Translations under genes and position numbers: made by a program
Assembly: GCA_022795075.1 (NCBI GenBank)
Contig: JAAWGB010000009.1
Span: 1 to 43,497 of the forward strand
Length of the DNA: 43,497 bases
Direction: 5' to 3'
Origin: Clostridia bacterium
GTDB taxonomy: Bacteria > Bacillota > Clostridia > TANB77 > CAG-508
The notes under the pieces: generated by a model
The model's input: only the letters and a program-made list of their open reading frames with translations
The model's database searches: none
Told to the model about the DNA's origin: nothing
Shown here: piece by piece, positions 36,697 to 43,497 of the stretch
Layout of the letters: the number at the start of each line of letters is the position of its first letter
How positions within the stretch are numbered: position 1 is the stretch's first letter

Positions 36697-37704
36697 TTAT
36701 TTTACTTTTCCTTCTAATGCATCTAAGTTATCTAATGCTTTTCCTGTTCCTAATGCTACACAAGATACGGTATCTTGTGCAATCATAACATTAATTCCTG
36801 TTTTTTCTTGTAAGAGTTTATCTAATCCATCTACTAAACATCCTCCACCTGTCATGTAAATTCCTTTGTCACTAATGTCTGCTGCTAATTCTGGTGGTGT
36901 TTTTTCTAAAACTGAATGAACGGAATCTACTATCATCATGGCTGGTTCTATTAAGGCTTCTAACATTTCACTAGAATATACGGTAATGGTTTTTGGTAAG
37001 CCTGTTACTAAGTCTCTTCCTCTTATATCCATTTCGGCATCTTGTATTTTTGGATAGACACATCCTATGTTGACTTTTAAGTCTTCTGCTGTTCTTTCTC
37101 CTATCATGATGTTATGTTTTTTCTTGATATATTTTACGATATATTCGTCAAATTTATCTCCTGCTACTTTTAGGGAAGTATTGACAACTGATCCGCCCAA
37201 GGATATGACAGCAATATCAGTTGTTCCTCCTCCAATGTCTACTACCATATTTCCACATGGTTTGGATATATCAATTCCTGCTCCAATTGCTGCTGCTATT
37301 GGTTCTTCAATTAGGTATACTTTTCTTGCTCCTGCTTGTGAGGCTGCATCAATTACTGCTTTTTTTTCTACTTCTGTTACTTGGGAAGGAATACATATCA
37401 TAATTCTAGGGGCAAAAAGAAATTTTCCACATACTTTGTTTATAAAATGTTTTAACATTTTTTCGGTTACTGTATAATCAGATATAACCCCATCTCTTAG
37501 TGGTCTTGTTGCTACAATGTTTCCTGGTGTTCTTCCAAGCATTCTTCTAGCTTCTTGTCCAACTGCTAATACTTCTCCTGTGTTGTTGTCTACTGCTACA
37601 ACAGATGGCTCTCTTAATACAATTCCTTTTCCTTTTACATAAGCTATTACTGTTGCTGTTCCTAAATCTATTCCAATATCTTGTCCCAACCCAAATTTAA
37701 ACAT
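36697..37704 (-). CDS. mreB: Rod-shape protein MreB/Mbl
   Basis: Actin-like protein whose membrane-bound filaments guide lateral wall synthesis. The 335-residue protein has phosphate-1 DIGIDLGTATVIAYVKGKG near residue 9, RPLRDGVISDY, phosphate-2 VVDIGGGTTDIAVISLGG near 155, and the adenosine motif IYMTGGGCLVDGLDKLL near 285. The length is standard. No mreC or mreD accompanies it, so it is more like a stand-alone Mbl-type gene. The divergent tsaE is separated by hairpin element copy 4. Confidence 0.96.
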   Translation of the reverse strand: MFKFGLGQDIGIDLGTATVIAYVKGKGIVLREPSVVAVDNNTGEVLAVGQEARRMLGRTPGNIVATRPLRDGVISDYTVTEKMLKHFINKVCGKFLFAPRIMICIPSQVTEVEKKAVIDAASQAGARKVYLIEEPIAAAIGAGIDISKPCGNMVVDIGGGTTDIAVISLGGSVVNTSLKVAGDKFDEYIVKYIKKKHNIMIGERTAEDLKVNIGCVYPKIQDAEMDIRGRDLVTGLPKTITVYSSEMLEALIEPAMMIVDSVHSVLEKTPPELAADISDKGIYMTGGGCLVDGLDKLLQEKTGINVMIAQDTVSCVALGTGKALDNLDALEGKVK

Positions 37705-37869
37705 TTCTATCTTCCCTTTCGGTTTATATTTCTTATTTATTACAAAATCGTTACAATTATATTACAAGTCTTATAATTTATCAAGGCTTTTGATTGAATT
37801 TTTTGATTTTTTGTATTATAATATTTTTGCAAAGTAAATTTTAATAATTAAAAGCTTTCATTTACGACA

Positions 37870-38067
37870 CTGTTTGGCTAAGATAGTTTTTCAAAAAAAA
37901 GAAAGACAGTGAATTGAAAGTAAGTGAGTTAGAAATTCTTAATTCATTTTATGGAAAATGTTCAAACTTGTTTTGAAAGGGTGCCATAAAATGGATTTAG
38001 AATTTCTTCGAAATTTACTTGAACGAACTGTCTTTCTTTTTTTTGAAAAACTATCTTAGCCAAACAG
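37870..38067. repeat. Variable-arm hairpin element, copy 4
   Basis: A 198-nt foldback. The outer arms CTGTTTGGCTAAGATAG... (37870 on) and ...CTATCTTAGCCAAACAG (to 38067) pair over about 40 bp without mismatch. In this copy the apical stem is also different (TTCAAA...TTTGAA instead of CACGCC/GGCGTG) yet still pairs. It fills most of the 434-base gap between the divergent mreB and tsaE. Confidence 0.88.
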
Positions 38068-38138
38068 GTATGAAAAACTACAACTTATTATAAAGTTACT
38101 TAAAAATATACTTATCATACTAGATTAAGGAGGATTTT

Positions 38139-38606
38139 ATGAGTCATTTTCAATTCATTTCCAAAAATGAAACTGACACCAAAAAATTTGCTCAAGCATT
38201 TGCTAGTCAATTAGAAAAACAAGATATCATTATCCTTACTGGCGAATTAGGTTCTGGTAAAACAAAATTTACAGAAGGAATCTTAAGTTATTTTGGTTTA
38301 GAAAACGAAATTTCCAGTCCAACATTTACAATTGTCAACGAATATCAAAAAGACAACATAAACATCTATCATTTTGACGTTTATCGTTTAGAAGACTCTT
38401 CTGAATTTTACGAAATTGGTGGAGAAGAATACTTTGAAAACGGAATCTGCCTAATTGAATGGGGCGAACTAATAGAAGATGCCATACCAAACAATCATCT
38501 TCAAATCACTTTTAACAAAGACGAAATAAATGAAAATACAAGAATTTTAGCCATAAAAACTAATTCTAAAAAATGGGAGGATTATTTTGAAAATTTTAAG
38601 TATTGA
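38139..38606 (+). CDS. tsaE: tRNA t6A synthesis ATPase TsaE
   Basis: P-loop ATPase needed with TsaB and TsaD to make t6A37 from threonylcarbamoyl-AMP. In 155 residues it has Walker A TGELGSGKTKF near residue 39, the SSPTFTIVNEY block near 60, and HFDVYRLED with the conserved Asp. AAGGAGG precedes the ATG. It overlaps tsaB by 20 bases, so the two are translationally coupled. tsaD is not in the window. Confidence 0.95.
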   Translation: MSHFQFISKNETDTKKFAQAFASQLEKQDIIILTGELGSGKTKFTEGILSYFGLENEISSPTFTIVNEYQKDNINIYHFDVYRLEDSSEFYEIGGEEYFENGICLIEWGELIEDAIPNNHLQITFNKDEINENTRILAIKTNSKKWEDYFENFKY

Positions 38607-39720
38607 TACAGCCAGTAATATCTGTGGCGTTTCTATTTTAGAAGAAAACCAATTAATTTGTAACCTTGATAAAAACACTATAAGAACACATTCAGAAAAT
38701 TTAATGCCTATGATTGAAAAAGCTTTTATACAATCTAACTTAAATTTAAAAAACATAGACTTACTAGTATGTGATAAAGGTCCTGGTTCCTTTACTGGAA
38801 TTCGTATAGGAATTGCTACCGTAAAAGCCTTTTGCGATAGTTTAGCCATTCCTTGTGTGGGAGTTAGTTCTTTAGAGGCTTTGGCTTACTCGATAAAAAA
38901 AGAAGGATTTATCGCAAGTCTTTTAGATTGCAAAAATGATAATTGCTATTTCGCTTTATATGAACTTAAAAATTCCCAATACGTAGAAATTTTAAAACCA
39001 TCTGCCGATACAATTGAAAATGCTATAAAACTAATTCAAAAAAATACTTCTTCTAGTAATCAAATGATTACTTTTGTTGGTGATGGAGTTGTTGTTTATA
39101 AAGAGCAAATTTTTGATAAATTTGAGAAAGACTGTATTTTAGCACCTTCTCAAAATAATAATCTAAACTCTTATTATTTAGGATTAGCTGGTTTGCACAA
39201 ATGGCAAACCAATCAATTAGAAGATATTTTACCTCTTTACTTAAAAAAACCTCAAGCCCAAAGACAATTAGAAGAAAAATTAAAAGACATCGAAATCACA
39301 CCTATGACACAAACAGATTTGGATGAGATCTCTAGTATTTTCACTTCCGAATTTGATGAATTTTGGAGCGTTTCTACTTTAAAAGATGAGTTGAATTCTA
39401 AAAACTCTAACTATCTAGTTGCTAAATTTAATCAAAATATTGTAGGATTTGCTGGTATTAAAGTGATGGTAGATGAAACTGATATTATGAATATTGCTGT
39501 TCGAAAAGATTTTAGAAATCAAGGAATCGGATCTTTATTACTTAGAAAATTAATTGCTTTATCAAAAGAAAAAAATTCAACTTGTATTACTTTGGAAGTT
39601 ATGGAAGAAAATTATTCTGCTATACATCTATACAAAAACTTTGGATTTAAACAAGTTGGTATTAGAAAAAATTATTATCAAGATAAAAATGGCTTGATTA
39701 TGATCAAAAATTTAACATGA
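38587..39720 (+). CDS. tsaB-rimI: TsaB-RimI fusion protein
   Basis: A 377-residue fusion. Residues 1 to about 225 are TsaB, the TsaD partner in t6A formation (ILSIDTASNICGVSI, then CDKGPGSFTGIRIGIATVKAF near residue 62). Residues about 235-377 are a GNAT acetyltransferase of the RimI type, with ITPMTQTDLDEISSIF, the acetyl-CoA loop RNQGIGSLLL near 320, and ENYSAIHLYKNFGFKQVGIR. RimI acetylates the N-terminus of ribosomal protein S18 in E. coli. In many genomes tsaB and rimI are adjacent genes; here they are one continuous frame. The start is TTG at 38587, inside tsaE, with GGGAGG upstream. Confidence 0.93.
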   Translation: MKILSIDTASNICGVSILEENQLICNLDKNTIRTHSENLMPMIEKAFIQSNLNLKNIDLLVCDKGPGSFTGIRIGIATVKAFCDSLAIPCVGVSSLEALAYSIKKEGFIASLLDCKNDNCYFALYELKNSQYVEILKPSADTIENAIKLIQKNTSSSNQMITFVGDGVVVYKEQIFDKFEKDCILAPSQNNNLNSYYLGLAGLHKWQTNQLEDILPLYLKKPQAQRQLEEKLKDIEITPMTQTDLDEISSIFTSEFDEFWSVSTLKDELNSKNSNYLVAKFNQNIVGFAGIKVMVDETDIMNIAVRKDFRNQGIGSLLLRKLIALSKEKNSTCITLEVMEENYSAIHLYKNFGFKQVGIRKNYYQDKNGLIMIKNLT

Positions 39721-39938
39721 TGTGCATTTGACAATAAGCATTTAACATTGTGTATTTTAATTTTTAATAAATTAAAAAATTAACTATAATTAAATTTTAG
39801 CATAAGAGAAACAAAAAGATACAACTTTAAAAAAATATATCGTTTTTGCTTGCTTTTCATATAAAACAATAATATAATAAATTATAAAAAAATTGAAACA
39901 CTAGTTAGTAAGTTGCAGAAATAAAGGGAGAAAAATAT

Positions 39939-40340
39939 ATGAGAATATTTAATAAAAAGAAAAATGATATCATAAAAAGTGAAAATATATATATAGGAAG
40001 AGATAGTGTTTGCATGGCAGATGATGTAACAGCACCTAATATGTCATCTTTTATACTTACAGATAATTTAGAAATATTTAAAAATAATATTTGTAAATGT
40101 CTTCCTTATATAGCAGCAGATGAAATTTTTATATGGAATGGTTCTAAAGGCTTTTTTGAACAAAGATCAAAGAATCCTAATGATATTTGTGTACACAAGA
40201 ATAAAGACTCTACACCATTATTTTCTATAACTATAAATATGCAACATCATAATGTGCTTGATTTTCAAATCAAAGATAATTGGTATGAAATAATTAAAGA
40301 ATATCCATATTTATTTTTGGTTTTGGAGAAACACTTTTAA
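39939..40340 (+). CDS. Small protein, possible immunity-type
   Basis: A 133-residue soluble protein. Its opening (MRIFNKKK...) and the CMADDVTAPN segment near residue 26 resemble the start of the DUF2185 protein that follows, so the pair may be distant paralogues. Beyond that I recognise nothing; the aromatic C-terminus WYEIIKEYPYLFLVLEKHF is notable. AAAGGGAG precedes the ATG. It is the first of two tandem genes 35 bases apart. Confidence 0.6.
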   Translation: MRIFNKKKNDIIKSENIYIGRDSVCMADDVTAPNMSSFILTDNLEIFKNNICKCLPYIAADEIFIWNGSKGFFEQRSKNPNDICVHKNKDSTPLFSITINMQHHNVLDFQIKDNWYEIIKEYPYLFLVLEKHF

Positions 40341-40375
40341 ATAAACAGTAAAAATAATATATTGAGGAGATTGTA

Positions 40376-40735
40376 ATGAATATTTTTAAAAAGAAAAAAG
40401 AAGAAATAAAGGAACTAATTGATTATGAAGGAAATGATGGTTGCATGGCAACAAATATGATTACAATAGAAGGATGGAAAGTTGGATATATGTATAGAGA
40501 TGAACCTAGTACAGTCTTTCCAGATAGCGGGTGGAGATTTTTTAAAGGTGATGAAGATGAAAAATATAGTAACAATTCAAATAATTATAAAATTTATAAA
40601 TTGAATACTATTTGTAATTATGATGAATCTATTATTCCCTATTTAGATATGCCAGTTGGAACTCATCTTATAAAAACAAAGAACAATAAATTTATTATAG
40701 ATGATGGTAATCAAGAAATATTTATGACAAAATAA
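40376..40735 (+). CDS. DUF2185 (Imm33-type) protein
   Basis: A 119-residue protein with the DUF2185 pattern: CMATNMITIEGWKVGYMYRD near residue 23, PDSGWRFFKGDEDEKY near 47, and IYKLNTICNYDESIIPYLD near 73. The family is listed among immunity proteins for polymorphic toxins (Imm33), but many members stand alone. No toxin gene is nearby. It ends shortly before a bidirectional terminator. Confidence 0.78.
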   Translation: MNIFKKKKEEIKELIDYEGNDGCMATNMITIEGWKVGYMYRDEPSTVFPDSGWRFFKGDEDEKYSNNSNNYKIYKLNTICNYDESIIPYLDMPVGTHLIKTKNNKFIIDDGNQEIFMTK

Positions 40736-40753
40736 AATTACCATAAATATGGC

Positions 40754-40790
40754 AAAAGCAAATACGTAGACCTTCTTCGTATTTGCTTTT
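40754..40790. terminator. Bidirectional terminator
   Basis: A perfect stem AAAAGCAAATACG/CGTATTTGCTTTT with an 11-base loop. It can serve the + strand DUF2185 gene and the convergent obgE, ending 8 bases before the latter's stop. Confidence 0.85.
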
Positions 40791-40797
40791 TATCTAC

Positions 40798-42074
<1,277 letters not shown>

Positions 42075-42234
42075 ATTTTTCTTCTCTTTCTATCTTTTTT
42101 ATTTAATAATATTATTTTCCCACACTATTATTTCTTATGTGTAAATTGGGAATTTTAATTAATAATCATTTCCCTATCAAATATAAATTTAGTAACAAGT
42201 TATTTTTCTTTTCTATCTGAATTGTTTCCTACCT

Positions 42235-43254
42235 CTAATTTTCAAAGTAGTCTAATTTCATAGCTTGTTTTACTTTTTTCATAGTTTGTTTGGCTATTTG
42301 TCTTGCTTTTTTGGTTCCTTCTATTAGGATTTTATCTACTTCTTCTAGATGTGCTTCATAATAAGCTCTTTTTTCTCTAATTGGTCGTAATTCTTCTACT
42401 ATGTTTTTGGCTAATTGTTTCTTGCAGGCTACACAGCCACGTTTTCCTGCTTTACATTCTTCACATACTGCTTTCATTTCTTCTTGGCTACTAAATAAAT
42501 TATGATAATAGGCTACCATACATATATTAGGATTTCCTAAGTCATCTTTTTTTATACGATTTGGATCAGTTACAGCACTCATTACTTTTTTGGTAATTTC
42601 TTCTTCACTATCTGATAAATAGATAGCATTTCCTAATGATTTTCCCATTTTTTCATTTCCGTCTAATCCTTTTATCCTTTTTCCACTTGATAATACTGCT
42701 TCTGGTTCAATCAATACTTCTCCATAGATACTATTAAATTTTCTTACAATTTCTCTACATTGTTCTATTAATGGTAATTGATCTTCTCCTACTGGTATTA
42801 TTTTTCCTTCAAAAGCTGTAATATCTGCTGCTTGACTTACTGGATAACCTAAAAATCCATAAGTTACGCTTTCTCCAAATATTTCTTTTTTTTGTGCAAT
42901 TTCTGTTTTTACAGTTGGATTTCTTTCTAATCGTGCTATGGTTACTAAGTTTGAATAATATACTGTTAACTCTGCAACTTCTGGTATCATAGATTGAATA
43001 TAAATTGTAGTCTTATTAGGGTCAATTCCAACTGATAGATAATCGATTGCTACTTCTCTTACATTTTTTCTTACTTTCTCAGGATTGTTAAAGTTATCTG
43101 TTAATGCTTGCACATCTGCAATTAGTATGTATGGTTCATATTCTCCACTTTCTTGTAATTCTACTCTCTTTTTTAAGGAACCAAAGTAATGTCCTATATG
43201 TAATTTTCCAGTCGGTCTATCTCCTGTTAGGATTCTTTTTTTCTCCATGCTCAT
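42235..43254 (-). CDS. trpS: Tryptophanyl-tRNA synthetase, iron-sulfur type
   Basis: Charges tRNA-Trp with tryptophan. The 339-residue class Ic enzyme has TGDRPTGKLHIGHYFGSL (the HIGH motif) at the N-terminus, GYPVSQAADI, PVGEDQLPLIEQCREI, and KMGKSLGN (KMSKS-like) near residue 203. Cysteines in NICMVAYY (near 245) and CEECKAGKRGCVACKK are spaced C-x21-C-x6-C-x2-C. This is close to the pattern that binds a 4Fe-4S cluster in Thermotoga TrpRS. AGGAGAGGAA precedes the ATG. No T-box is visible upstream. Confidence 0.96.
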   Translation of the reverse strand: MSMEKKRILTGDRPTGKLHIGHYFGSLKKRVELQESGEYEPYILIADVQALTDNFNNPEKVRKNVREVAIDYLSVGIDPNKTTIYIQSMIPEVAELTVYYSNLVTIARLERNPTVKTEIAQKKEIFGESVTYGFLGYPVSQAADITAFEGKIIPVGEDQLPLIEQCREIVRKFNSIYGEVLIEPEAVLSSGKRIKGLDGNEKMGKSLGNAIYLSDSEEEITKKVMSAVTDPNRIKKDDLGNPNICMVAYYHNLFSSQEEMKAVCEECKAGKRGCVACKKQLAKNIVEELRPIREKRAYYEAHLEEVDKILIEGTKKARQIAKQTMKKVKQAMKLDYFEN

Positions 43255-43361
43255 TTCCTCTCCTTTGTTTTGAACGTTTTTCTATGTTTTTTATTTTACC
43301 ATATTTTTTTTGTTTTGTATACCATCATAGATTGAAAAAATATTAGTACTACCTAAAAAAC

Positions 43362-43412
43362 GAATTTAAGAATTTCTAAGCGATGGCAATTGCAAAGAAA
43401 TTCTAGAAATTC
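43362..43412. repeat. Inverted repeat in the trpS leader
   Basis: GAATTTAAGAATTTCT pairs with AGAAATTCTAGAAATTC around a centre that contains GCAATTGC. It lies about 110 bases upstream of trpS and overlaps the short reading frame at 43403-43429. It may be a leader hairpin or the edge of a repeat. Confidence 0.5.
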
Positions 43413-43429
43413 CCATATTTATCTTGCAT
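43403..43429 (-). CDS. Possible 8-codon leader peptide upstream of trpS
   Basis: AAGGAGGAG is followed after six bases by ATG, giving MQDKYGNF and TAG. The strong ribosome site in front of so short a frame is suggestive of a leader peptide, followed at once by the inverted repeat. It contains no Trp codon, so classical tryptophan attenuation is unlikely. Confidence 0.3.
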   Translation of the reverse strand: MQDKYGNF

Positions 43430-43497
43430 GGAAACTCCTCCTTACTTTAAGAAAACTTTCCTACAATATAAAAAAAGCTAATATACAATTGTATATT

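Noticed and set aside
11975..38067. CRISPR array made of the repeated cores
   Set aside because: The four copies are kilobases apart, with no regular spacers and no cas genes.
43255..43497. T-box riboswitch in front of trpS
   Set aside because: No AGGGTGGNACCGCG-like T-box sequence or specifier stem-loop is visible in the leader.

Overview
The window looks like a chromosomal segment of an AT-rich, low-GC Gram-positive bacterium, most likely an uncultured member of the Clostridia. The support is the gene content and order: a sepF-divIVA division cluster next to an HlyD-like protein, an endonuclease-type MutL, radA-disA, a TIGR04086 membrane protein, a divergent secDF pair followed by an HD hydrolase, and tsaE next to a tsaB-rimI fusion. 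Most genes lie on the - strand. Lineage placement is inference from gene content only.

Layout: 1-1.2 kb, end of a MITE and gapA. 1.4-4.7 kb, a REP-associated transposase (family A), its three GGGGACAGGCAC repeat clusters and a GH15 glucoamylase-like gene. 4.7-11.8 kb, a beta-CASP nuclease gene with a frameshift, a hypothetical coiled-coil protein, ftsK, a second REP type (B), a coiled-coil protein and rsmD. 12-19 kb, divIVA, sepF, an HlyD-like gene, miaA, a membrane protein and mutL. 19-26.9 kb, a frameshifted two-TM gene, secF, secD, a frameshifted HD gene, a TasA/camelysin-like surface cluster and a secreted + strand protein. 27-29.3 kb, a two-gene DUF4435/AAA module matching PARIS. 29.4-29.7 kb, tRNA-Gln, tRNA-His and a tRNA remnant. 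29.9-34.7 kb, a cyclophilin, disA, a frameshifted radA, REP-associated transposase B and a complete MITE. 35-43.3 kb, mtaB, mreB, tsaE, tsaB-rimI, two small immunity-like genes, obgE with two frameshifts, and trpS.

The most important observation is that four conserved genes (beta-CASP nuclease, HD hydrolase, radA, obgE) are interrupted by five +1 frameshifts, and every one falls exactly on an in-frame CGG codon. Skipping the C turns CGGN into a GGN glycine codon at the position where the family has its conserved Gly, and restores a protein of normal length. By manual scan I found only one other in-frame CGG, in a poorly conserved gene that is itself broken. This suggests CGG is not an arginine codon here but a +1 shift (or CGGN quadruplet-Gly) signal.

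A second unexplained pattern is a four-copy, roughly 155-200 nt hairpin element. Its core is conserved, but in three copies the 30-40 bp outer arms differ completely between copies while remaining self-complementary.
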